This document shows positions 32,710 through 39,963 of a stretch of DNA of 45,163 nt, piece after piece. The translations under genes and the position numbers were made by a program. The notes under the pieces are model-generated. The model worked only from the letters and a program-made list of their open reading frames with translations. It had not been told where the DNA came from and did no database searches. Source of the DNA: an uncultured Bacteroidales bacterium (GTDB lineage Bacteria > Bacteroidota > Bacteroidia > Bacteroidales > Paludibacteraceae); the NCBI GenBank assembly GCA_946614295.1, contig CAMOGT010000011.1, positions 1 to 45,163 on the forward strand, written 5' to 3'. How positions within the stretch are numbered: position 1 is the stretch's first letter; the number at the start of each line of letters is the position of its first letter.

Positions 32710-34386
32710 TTACACCATATTGGTGTAGAGGAACCGCTTGATCGATTTCTTCGGGGTCTTCTCAAACTCATGCGGATAGAGTTTGACGATGGCGATCTGC
32801 TCGTAGGAGGCGAGTTCGGAGTTCACCTGTTTGCGGGCTTCCTCCATCGCCTCTTCTAACTGCTCGGCAGTCAGACCGCTGGCGTCCACCTCGTTGTAGT
32901 CCGGGCAGATGAGTGCCACCAGGCGGGTGTCTTCCTGCTGCAGAACCAGTGACTCCAGCACGTACGGCATGTTATTGATCTTCGCCTCGATCTCCTCCGG
33001 GTAGATATTCTGTCCCGAAGGACCGAGAAGCATGGTCTTGCAACGACCTTTGATATAGAGGAATCCGTCTTCGTCCAGCTGCCCCAAGTCACCCGTGCGG
33101 AGCCATCCGTCTTTGGTAAAACTCTCTTTGGTGGCCTGCGGGTTCTTGTAATAACCGTTCATGGTGTTCTCTCCGCGTACGACTATCTCACCTATTCCCT
33201 CGCTGTTCGGATTGAGGATCTTCACCTCCATGATACCTTTCAGCGGACGACCGCAGGAGAACTTACGCGGACCTTCGTTGATCGGCGTGTAGCATATCAG
33301 CGGCGCGCACTCCGTCATGCCGTAACCCACGGAAACAGGGAACTTGATACGATGCAGGAATGCCTCCACCTCGGGGTTCAGCGGAGCGCCGCCGATGATC
33401 ATCTGACTGAACTCGCCACCGAAGGCTTGCACTAACTGTTCGCGTATCTTCGCGCAGATCACCTCGTCCAGGAACGGCACTTTGAGTACCCAGCTTACGG
33501 GCGGTTTCTGGATCTGCGGCACAATCATCTTCTTGTAAATTTTCTCTAAGATCAGCGGCACGGAGAGAATGACGGTCGGTTTGACCTCCTCGAACGCCTT
33601 GAGCAGAATCTTCGGACTCGGCGTGCGGCCGATGAGCCACGTGTGTCCGCCGGCGGCGAGACAGCTCAGGAAATCGAACGCACAGCCGTAAGCGTGTGCC
33701 AGCGGCAGGAAGGTCACGAACCGCGAACCCTTGAACGCAATACCGCTCTCCAAGCCGTACCGTACGTTACCCGCCAAGGCGTTCAGCGGAGTGATCACAC
33801 CCTTGCTGAAACCCGTAGTGCCGGAGGTATAGTTGATCGAAGCGATCTCGCTGTTAGGGCGCTCGTCGAAATGCACATCCTTTGCCCAGTAGCCGTCCGG
33901 GTGTTTCTCTTTGTACTTCTGCGCCACTGCCTCGTAGTTGATTTTCTTGGGGTCGAGTGCCAGCGAGATCGGATGCCAATCGTTCAGACTGATCGCCGCC
34001 TTTACCTTGGGTATCTGGTCGAGTTCTATACCCTCCCAGTTAATATCGCTGATAAAGAGGAGCTTGCTCTCGCTGTGGTTGATAATATGGATGGCGTCGT
34101 TCGCCCGGAAATCCTGCAGGATTGGTACGATAATAGCGCCATACGTGACCGCTGCCAGATACACGGCTACCCAGTTGCTGTTGTTCTTACCCATTACGGC
34201 TATTTTGTCGTTTTTCTCGATCCCGCACTCCTTGAAGAGAATATGCAGTTTCTCGATATTAATAGCCAGCTGACCGTACGTCAGAGTCACGTCGGTACCG
34301 TAATCGGTTACCGCGGGATCTTCCCAGTTCTCCTTGAACGACCGCTCATAAAACTTAACAAAGTTGTATTTTTCTTCCGTCATCAT
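32710..34386 (-). CDS. fadD: Long-chain fatty acid-CoA ligase (AMP-binding)
   Basis: Activates fatty acids to acyl-CoA through an acyl-adenylate. 558 residues. P-loop NYTSGTTGFSKGVITP at about 185-200, the adenylate motif GYGMTECAPLICY, and the hinge motif LRTGDLGQLDEDGFLYIKGR. The C-terminal subdomain is complete, ending TPKKSIKRFLYTNMV with the catalytic lysine region. Which acyl chain is used is not visible; an O-succinylbenzoate or acyl-ACP ligase is less likely at this length and context. The upstream gap carries a perfect seven-copy heptamer array 38-87 bp before the start. Confidence 0.88.
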   Translation of the reverse strand: MMTEEKYNFVKFYERSFKENWEDPAVTDYGTDVTLTYGQLAINIEKLHILFKECGIEKNDKIAVMGKNNSNWVAVYLAAVTYGAIIVPILQDFRANDAIHIINHSESKLLFISDINWEGIELDQIPKVKAAISLNDWHPISLALDPKKINYEAVAQKYKEKHPDGYWAKDVHFDERPNSEIASINYTSGTTGFSKGVITPLNALAGNVRYGLESGIAFKGSRFVTFLPLAHAYGCAFDFLSCLAAGGHTWLIGRTPSPKILLKAFEEVKPTVILSVPLILEKIYKKMIVPQIQKPPVSWVLKVPFLDEVICAKIREQLVQAFGGEFSQMIIGGAPLNPEVEAFLHRIKFPVSVGYGMTECAPLICYTPINEGPRKFSCGRPLKGIMEVKILNPNSEGIGEIVVRGENTMNGYYKNPQATKESFTKDGWLRTGDLGQLDEDGFLYIKGRCKTMLLGPSGQNIYPEEIEAKINNMPYVLESLVLQQEDTRLVALICPDYNEVDASGLTAEQLEEAMEEARKQVNSELASYEQIAIVKLYPHEFEKTPKKSIKRFLYTNMV

Positions 34387-34391
34387 AATGA

Positions 34392-34415
34392 TTTACGATT
34401 TGACGATTTACGATT
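34392..34415. repeat. 7/8-bp word array, TTTACGA type
   Basis: TTTACGA, TTTGACGA, TTTACGA, TT, immediately upstream of the ligase start. Confidence 0.7.
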
Positions 34416-34424
34416 AAATGCTAA

Positions 34425-34480
34425 GAATTGTGAATTGTGAATTGTGAATTGTGAATTGTGAATTGTGAATTGTCCATTGT
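34425..34480. repeat. Perfect seven-copy heptamer array GAATTGT plus one variant
   Basis: GAATTGT repeated seven times without error (34425-34473), then CCATTGT. It lies between the small membrane gene stop and the ligase start. The same word occurs inside the vWA gene (43870-43904) and near 10562. Confidence 0.97.
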
Positions 34481-34486
34481 CCACCG

Positions 34487-34864
34487 TCACTTTGCCACAT
34501 AGACGGAGTCCACAATAAACTCGCTCTTTCCGCGCCATGGCAAGGTACCCTTATACCTTTTCCAATGGAGTTTAACCCCGGTATTGGCACCATCGTTGAG
34601 CTGCTTGGCTACGCGCTCTTCTACTACCGAGAACTTGAACTCGTTCGACTGAATCGAGCCCTGCACTTTACTATTCTTCAGACCCGTCTGAATCATCTTT
34701 CCCTCGTAGGTCTTGAATATCCATCCTTCTTTCTGGAAATAATTGATGTCACCCTCGTTCACACCTTCGCTATACACGAAGCAGAACTTAAAATAAATAA
34801 ACGCCGCGAGCGCCAATACGGCGATCACCGACGTCCATGTTACTACTTTTCCTGTTGTACTCAT
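34487..34864 (-). CDS. Small membrane-anchored protein of unknown function, conserved in Bacteroidales
   Basis: 125 residues with one N-terminal membrane helix (VVTWTSVIAVLALAAFIYFKF) and a small soluble domain (INYFQKEGWIFKTYEGKMIQTG ... KFSVVEERVAKQLNDG ... WRGKSEFIVDSVYV). I recall homologues being labelled 6-phosphogluconate dehydrogenase in databases; nothing here supports that (no nucleotide-binding motif, far too short). First gene of the long minus-strand unit running to fabG. Function unknown. Confidence 0.8.
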   Translation of the reverse strand: MSTTGKVVTWTSVIAVLALAAFIYFKFCFVYSEGVNEGDINYFQKEGWIFKTYEGKMIQTGLKNSKVQGSIQSNEFKFSVVEERVAKQLNDGANTGVKLHWKRYKGTLPWRGKSEFIVDSVYVAK

Positions 34865-34898
34865 ATCTGTTTATTTCTGTTTTCAATAAATTAGCGTG

Positions 34899-34930
34899 CA
34901 AAGTTACAACTTTTTTTTGATATATGCAAG
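34899..34930 (-). promoter_or_regulatory. Promoter of the long minus-strand unit, with a near-palindrome over the -33 box
   Basis: Minus strand reads CTTG (34930-34927), 20 bp, TAACTTTG (34906-34899). TGCAAGCGCGCATGTA (34925-34940) aligns with the elements at 4451 and 24211. Confidence 0.82.
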
Positions 34931-34990
34931 CGCGCATGTATTTTTTTATAAAAAAATCACATTTCAACCTCACACACAACCAAATTTAAA

Positions 34991-35067
34991 ATCGGACTCA
35001 TATCGGACTCATATCGGACTCATATCGGACTTATATCGGACTCATGTCGGACTCATGTCGGACTCTT
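34991..35067. repeat. 11-bp tandem array upstream of the fbp promoter, seven copies
   Basis: ATCGGACTCAT at 34991, 35002, 35013 and 35035, ATCGGACTTAT at 35024, GTCGGACTCAT at 35046 and GTCGGACTCTT at 35057, all in perfect 11-bp phase. It ends 23 bp before the -33 box. Close to one helical turn per unit. Confidence 0.95.
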
Positions 35068-35090
35068 ATCCCACAAAAAATTTACATTTA

Positions 35091-35122
35091 TTTGTATACT
35101 TCAAAAAAAAGTAGTACCTTTG
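35091..35122 (+). promoter_or_regulatory. Promoter of fbp
   Basis: TTTG (35091-35094), 20 bp (TATACTTCAAAAAAAAGTAG), TACCTTTG (35115-35122). The leader before the ATG at 35141 is very short, about 10-15 nt. Confidence 0.88.
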
Positions 35123-35140
35123 TACCCAAATTCGAATACT

Positions 35141-37186
35141 ATGCAAGACGAACGGTATTTACGGTTATTGAGCGATAAGTTTCCGAACGCACAAGCGGTC
35201 ATTACGGAGCTGATCAACCTGCGGGCGATACTCTCCCTGCCGAAAGGAACAGAGCATTTTGTGAGCGACCTGCACGGCGCATCCATGGCGTTCATCCACA
35301 TGATCAAGAACGCTTCGGGCGTGGTGCGCAAGAAGGTCGATGAGGTCTATGGAAACAGCCTGGCGGAAGAGGAGAAACGCGCCCTCTGCGCGCTGATCTA
35401 CTACCCCGACGAGCGGATCGAACTTATCAAGAGGTACTATGAAGCCCCACAGCCCCCTAAAGGGGGAGAGACGGAAGAATACAAAACGCTCTTCCGGCTC
35501 AATGCGCAGATCTCGAACCTGCCCACCTTGCGGGAATGGTACGAGCGGCGGTTGCACCAAGTGGTGGACATAGCACGCGCGGTAACCATCAAATACAGCC
35601 GCAGCAAGGTGCGCCGGCTCTTGCCCTCCGGATACGAATATATCATCTCCGAGTTGCTGCACGAATCGAACATGGAGCAAAAAGACCGCCAGACGTATTA
35701 CAACGCCATCATCGATGCCATCATCGAAACAGGCTGCGCCGACCAGCTGATCATCGCCATCTCGTATCTCATCCACAGCCTGACGATCGACAAACTGCAC
35801 ATCGTAGGAGATATTTTCGACCGTGGCCCGGGCGCGAGCAAGATTCTCGATGTATTGGACACCGTGCGCGACTACGATATTCAGTGGGGCAACCATGACA
35901 TTGAGTGGATGGGTGCGATGGCAGGCAACATGGCACTCCTCGCCACCGTCCTGCGCGTCTCTATCCGGTACGCCAACATCGAGACCCTCGAAGAGGGTTA
36001 TGGCATCAACCTCCTGCCGTTAGCCAACTTCGCGATGACCGTTTATGGCGATGACCCCTGTACTATCTGGCAGACCAAGGATTTTGAGAACAACCCGCGT
36101 CTGACGCGTTCGGCACAACTGATGGCGAAGATGCACAAAGCCATCTCCATCATCCAGTTCAAGCTGGAGGGACAGACCGTCCTCCGTCACCCCGAGTGGC
36201 ACATGGACCACCGCGCCGTGCTTGACAAAATCGACTATCAAAACGGCACTATTACCCTCCCTTGTGGGGAAGGAAAAGGAGAGGTTTTCCAATTGCTCGA
36301 CACCAACCTGCCGACCATTGATCCGTCGCACCCGTACGAGTTGACGAAATATGAGCAGGATTTGATGAACCAGCTCTGGCGGTCGTTCCGCAAGAGCGAG
36401 AAGATGCAACGCCACCTGCGGCTTCTGTACGAACACGGTTCGCTCTACCTGGTGCGCAACGGCTTCCTGCTCTACCACGCCGCTATTCCCCTCAACGCCG
36501 ACGGTTCGTTCACTGAGGCGGAGGTCTGCGGCGAGCGAGTGAGCGGAAAGGCACTCATGGACCGCACGGACGAGATTATCCGCCGCGCGTACTACGGCGA
36601 GGGCAAAAAGAAAGAGGATGCACTGGATTACATGCTTTACCTGTGGGAAGGCGAGTTCTCGCCGCTCTATAACAAGGACAAGATGACCACTTTCGAGCGG
36701 TATTTTATTGCCGAAAAAGAGACATGGACGGAGATCAAAGGTGCGTACTTCACTCTCTCGGACGATGAGCAGGTGTGCGCGCAGATACTAAAGGAGTTCG
36801 GGCTTGATCCCACGACCGGAAGGATCATCAACGGCCACGTGCCGGTACGTACGATCAAGGGCGAGACACCCATCCGCGCCAACGGCAGACGGTTCGTGAT
36901 CGACGGAGGGTTCAGTAAGCCTTACCAGGAGAAAACCGGCATCGCCGGCTACACGCTCATCTACAACAGTCATGGTATCCAGCTCGTGGAACACGAGTCG
37001 TTCGAGTCCCGCGAACAGGCGATCCTCTCCGGCAGCGACATCCACAGCCGCACGCTACTACAGGATTTCAGCGGTCACCGCATCCGTATCCGGGACACGG
37101 ACAAAGGAAAAGAGCTGCTCGGGCAGATTCAATCGCTCGAACAACTCTTACATGCTTACCGCACCGGCTATTTCCGGGAGAGGTAG
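35141..37186 (+). CDS. fbp: Fructose-1,6-bisphosphatase, class III
   Basis: Gluconeogenic hydrolysis of fructose-1,6-bisphosphate to fructose-6-phosphate. 681 residues, typical of the large class III enzymes, which belong to the metallophosphatase superfamily: metal motifs GDIFDRGPG and GNHDIEW are clear, and INGHVPV with VIDGGFSK lies near the C-terminus. Start at the ATG at 35141; an earlier ATG at 35120 lies on the -7 box. Two insert-like segments: APQPPKGG at about 102-109, from a CCCCCT/AGGGGG hairpin, and LPCGEGKGE at about 372-380 from a similar C-run/G-run sequence. Both keep the frame and fall outside the metal motifs. Confidence 0.95.
   Translation: MQDERYLRLLSDKFPNAQAVITELINLRAILSLPKGTEHFVSDLHGASMAFIHMIKNASGVVRKKVDEVYGNSLAEEEKRALCALIYYPDERIELIKRYYEAPQPPKGGETEEYKTLFRLNAQISNLPTLREWYERRLHQVVDIARAVTIKYSRSKVRRLLPSGYEYIISELLHESNMEQKDRQTYYNAIIDAIIETGCADQLIIAISYLIHSLTIDKLHIVGDIFDRGPGASKILDVLDTVRDYDIQWGNHDIEWMGAMAGNMALLATVLRVSIRYANIETLEEGYGINLLPLANFAMTVYGDDPCTIWQTKDFENNPRLTRSAQLMAKMHKAISIIQFKLEGQTVLRHPEWHMDHRAVLDKIDYQNGTITLPCGEGKGEVFQLLDTNLPTIDPSHPYELTKYEQDLMNQLWRSFRKSEKMQRHLRLLYEHGSLYLVRNGFLLYHAAIPLNADGSFTEAEVCGERVSGKALMDRTDEIIRRAYYGEGKKKEDALDYMLYLWEGEFSPLYNKDKMTTFERYFIAEKETWTEIKGAYFTLSDDEQVCAQILKEFGLDPTTGRIINGHVPVRTIKGETPIRANGRRFVIDGGFSKPYQEKTGIAGYTLIYNSHGIQLVEHESFESREQAILSGSDIHSRTLLQDFSGHRIRIRDTDKGKELLGQIQSLEQLLHAYRTGYFRER
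35453..35466. repeat. In-frame C/G hairpin inside fbp
   Basis: CCCCCT-AA-AGGGGG, encoding PPKGG within APQPPKGGE. A second C-run/G-run segment is at about 36256-36283. Confidence 0.65.
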
Positions 37187-37192
37187 GAAGCC

Positions 37193-37218
37193 TTCAGTAT
37201 TCAGCTATCAGCTATCAG
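37193..37218. repeat. 7/8-bp word array between fbp and ddh
   Basis: TTCAGTA, TTCAGCTA, TCAGCTA, TCAG. It contains the ddh stop codon (37215-37217, minus strand). Confidence 0.75.
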
Positions 37219-38078
37219 ACGAGAGCCTTTATGAGGCTCTCTTTTGTTCCCGGCAGGAGATCAATCGGGCGGAGCTCAATCATGGTCTTCGCACCGAACT
37301 CTCCGCGCTCTTTCATGCGCATCGCCGCACGGGCGCAAGATACCATTACCTGTCCGGTGAGAGCAGGGTTATTGATGGTCATGTTGAACTCAAAACGCTG
37401 GTTGTGCGTCTCGCCGGACACACCGTTACGGACGAGGTTCACGCCGTGCGCCACGTTATTGAGCGCCTCTACGCTCTCCACGGCAATCACGTGCGTCTCG
37501 TCATGCACAAAATAATCATCGGCAAGGATAGCCGCCTCAACGGTCTTGAAATCCGCTCCTTCTTCCAACTCGATATACACCATGCGGCGGTGGATACCCG
37601 TTCCCAGAGGAATGGTCATGGAGAGGGCGTTCTTGACGCCCGGTATAGCTTTGGCTGCCACCGTGTGACCCATACTTCTGCCGGGACCGAAATTGGTGTA
37701 TGTCAGTCCGTTCGGAGCCATCGCCATGAGCAGCGCACGGATCATCGAGTCGCTGCCCGGATCCCAACCGGCGGAGATGATAGAGACCGATTGGTTCGCC
37801 TGACAAACGGCGTCCAGCGCCGTGCGAAGTGACCATATCTGACCATGAATATCGAAACTATCCACCGTACAGATACCTCTCGCAGCAAGGACGGTTGCGA
37901 ACTTCTGTACCTCACGCGTCGGCGTACATACGAGCATGACATCAATGTTTCCTGCAATACACGACAGACAATCGTCGTGGTGATAAATACCGGCTAACTC
38001 CATGTCCGGCGCCGCCTTGACGGCTGCTTCTGCTGCACGGCCTATATTGCCGTGACCCAATATAGCTACTTTTATCAT
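37215..38078 (-). CDS. ddh: meso-Diaminopimelate D-dehydrogenase
   Basis: NADPH-dependent one-step amination of tetrahydrodipicolinate to meso-diaminopimelate, for lysine and peptidoglycan. 287 residues. Cofactor motif ILGHGNIGRAAEAAV at the N-terminus, SFDIHGQIW, SAGWDPGSDSMIRAL and FGPGRSMGHTVAAKAI, as in the Ddh family. It consumes ammonium and stands behind glnN and glmS, so all three genes handle nitrogen. The coding end carries the hairpin that terminates fbp from the other strand. Confidence 0.92.
   Translation of the reverse strand: MIKVAILGHGNIGRAAEAAVKAAPDMELAGIYHHDDCLSCIAGNIDVMLVCTPTREVQKFATVLAARGICTVDSFDIHGQIWSLRTALDAVCQANQSVSIISAGWDPGSDSMIRALLMAMAPNGLTYTNFGPGRSMGHTVAAKAIPGVKNALSMTIPLGTGIHRRMVYIELEEGADFKTVEAAILADDYFVHDETHVIAVESVEALNNVAHGVNLVRNGVSGETHNQRFEFNMTINNPALTGQVMVSCARAAMRMKERGEFGAKTMIELRPIDLLPGTKESLIKALV
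37221..37247 (+). terminator. Terminator of fbp, inside the ddh coding end
   Basis: GAGAGCC/GGCTCTC with a 7-nt loop followed by TTTTGTT on the plus strand. On the minus strand the same bases encode the last codons of ddh (ESLIKAL). Confidence 0.78.
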
Positions 38079-38086
38079 AATCTATA

Positions 38087-38107
38087 ATTGTAAATTGTAA
38101 ATTTATT
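38087..38107. repeat. 7-bp word array between glmS and ddh
   Basis: ATTGTAA, ATTGTAA, ATTTATT. Contains the glmS stop (38103-38105). Confidence 0.8.
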
Positions 38108-39962
38108 CCACCGTTACTGACTTCGCAAGGTTTCGGGGTTGATCGACATCGCAGCCCTTGACTACGGCTATGTGGTACGCCAGCAACTGGAGCGGGATAA
38201 CCGTCAGGAGCGGCGTGAGGCATTCCTCGGATTCGGGTACCTCGATGACATAATCGGCAATCTTGCGGACGATCTCATCGCCCTCGGTAACGACGGCAAT
38301 GACTTTGCCTTTGCGGGCTTTGATCTCCTGGATATTCGACACCACTTTCTCGTACGTGCCGCAGCGCGGTGCCACCACGACCACCGGCATCTCCTGCGAG
38401 ATCAGCGCAATAGGTCCGTGTTTCATCTCCGCTGCCGGATAACCCTCTGCGTGAATATAGGAGATCTCCTTGAGTTTGAGCGCTCCTTCCATCGCCACGG
38501 GGTAGTTATAGCCGCGGCCGAGATAAATGAAGTTCTGGGCGTACGTAAAAGTCTTGGCGAAATCCGCAATGCGGTTATCCTGCTCCAGCACACGCGAGAT
38601 CTTATCGGGTATGCGTCCCAACTCACGCACAACGGCAAGGTACTTCTCTTCGCTCATCGTCCCTTTCTCACGCCCGATACAGAGCGCGAGCATCGTCAGG
38701 GCGGTCACCTGAGCGGTGAAAGCCTTGGTGGACGCGACGCCGATCTCCGGTCCCACGTGGGTGTAACAACCACTGTCGCTCACGCGCGGAATAGAAGCGC
38801 CGATGACATTACAGATGGAGAAGATGAACGCGCCTTTCGATTTGGCGAGCTGGATTGCCGCCAAGGTATCTGCCGTCTCGCCCGATTGCGAGATCGCAAT
38901 GACGACGTCGTCCTTGTTGATCACCGGCTTGCGGTACCTGAACTCCGACGAGTACTCCACCTCCACGGGTATCTGCGCGAACTCTTCAATCGCGTACATG
39001 GCGATCAGACCGGCGTGCCAACTCGTGCCGCAGGCAGTGATGATGATACGTTTGGCATTGAGGAAACGCTCTTTGTTGTCGATGAACCCCGAGAGGGCGA
39101 TATTATCCTGCCGTACGTTGACACGCCCCCTCATGGAGTCCGTCAGCGTACGCGGCTGCTCGAAGATCTCCTTGAGCATGAAATGCGGATAACCGCCTTT
39201 CTCCAACTGGCTCAGCGAGAGCTCCAACCGCTTGATCTGAGGCGTCTTTTCAACTCCGTTGATAGTTGATAATTGATAATTGAAAATTGATAATTGAAAA
39301 TTAACAGTCAGGACGACTACCTCTTCGTCCTCAATATAGATTACTTGATCCGTATATTCGACGATCGGCGTGGCGTCGGAGGCAATGAAATACTCGTCCT
39401 CGCCAATACCTACGACCAGCGGCGAACCCTTGCGGGCGGCGATGAGCGTGTCGGGGTGTTCTTTGTCCAGCACGGCAATCGCATAAGCTCCGACGACCTG
39501 TTGCAGTGCCAGTTGTACTGCCGTCTTGAGGTCCACGTGTTTGTCCATCTGCGTATATTCGATGAGCTGCACAAGCACCTCGGTATCGGTCTCGGACTTG
39601 AAGGTATAACCCTCCTGTTGCAGACCCGCCTTGAGAACGGCGTAGTTCTCGATAATACCGTTATGGATAATCGCCAATCGCTCGGACTCCGAGTAATGCG
39701 GATGGGCATTGACGGTATTGGGTTCGCCGTGGGTCGCCCAGCGCGTGTGCGCTATACCGATGGTGCCGCTCGTGTCCTTGTCCGCTGCGAAGGCTTCCAG
39801 TTCAGCTACCTTGCCCTTTGCTTTATAGATATTCAACTGTCCCTGCTCGTTGATGAGCGCCACGCCGGCACTATCGTAACCGCGGTACTCCAGCCTGTGC
39901 AGGCCTTTTATCAAAATCGGGTACGCCTTGCGTTTACCAATATATCCTACTATTCCGCACAT
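38103..39962 (-). CDS. glmS: Glutamine-fructose-6-phosphate aminotransferase
   Basis: Makes glucosamine-6-phosphate from fructose-6-P and glutamine for peptidoglycan and LPS. 619 residues. N-terminal glutaminase begins MCGIVGYIGKRKAYPIL, with the catalytic cysteine next to the initiator methionine, which fixes the start at 39962. Two SIS domains follow (ACGTSWHAGLIA ... SQSGETADTLAA and the second with YNYPVAMEGALKLKEISYIHAEGY), ending AKSVTVE. Residues about 221-234 (NFQLSIFNYQLSTI) are encoded by a 42-bp heptamer array in the linker between glutaminase and isomerase domains; the enzyme is otherwise normal. It starts 1 bp after the glnN stop: glutamine maker and glutamine user are coupled. 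Confidence 0.96.
   Translation of the reverse strand: MCGIVGYIGKRKAYPILIKGLHRLEYRGYDSAGVALINEQGQLNIYKAKGKVAELEAFAADKDTSGTIGIAHTRWATHGEPNTVNAHPHYSESERLAIIHNGIIENYAVLKAGLQQEGYTFKSETDTEVLVQLIEYTQMDKHVDLKTAVQLALQQVVGAYAIAVLDKEHPDTLIAARKGSPLVVGIGEDEYFIASDATPIVEYTDQVIYIEDEEVVVLTVNFQLSIFNYQLSTINGVEKTPQIKRLELSLSQLEKGGYPHFMLKEIFEQPRTLTDSMRGRVNVRQDNIALSGFIDNKERFLNAKRIIITACGTSWHAGLIAMYAIEEFAQIPVEVEYSSEFRYRKPVINKDDVVIAISQSGETADTLAAIQLAKSKGAFIFSICNVIGASIPRVSDSGCYTHVGPEIGVASTKAFTAQVTALTMLALCIGREKGTMSEEKYLAVVRELGRIPDKISRVLEQDNRIADFAKTFTYAQNFIYLGRGYNYPVAMEGALKLKEISYIHAEGYPAAEMKHGPIALISQEMPVVVVAPRCGTYEKVVSNIQEIKARKGKVIAVVTEGDEIVRKIADYVIEVPESEECLTPLLTVIPLQLLAYHIAVVKGCDVDQPRNLAKSVTVE
39260..39301. repeat. In-frame 7-bp word array inside glmS
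   Basis: TGATAGT, TGATAAT, TGATAAT, TGAAAAT, TGATAAT, TGAAAAT on the plus strand: six heptamers, 42 bp, exactly 14 codons. On the coding strand it has no stop and encodes NFQLSIFNYQLSTI. Same word as the queC/queD array. Confidence 0.95.
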
Positions 39963-39963
39963 A

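Noticed and set aside
34991..35067. CRISPR array
   Set aside because: Seven contiguous 11-bp copies without spacers; CRISPR repeats are longer and separated by unique spacers, and there are no cas genes.
35441..35475. Frameshift or assembly error in fbp at the proline-rich segment
   Set aside because: The frame is continuous before and after and the metal motifs downstream are intact, so an in-frame insertion explains it better.
38139..39269. Plus-strand open frame of 376 codons opposite glmS
   Set aside because: Antisense of an unmistakable GlmS; no start context or known motif.
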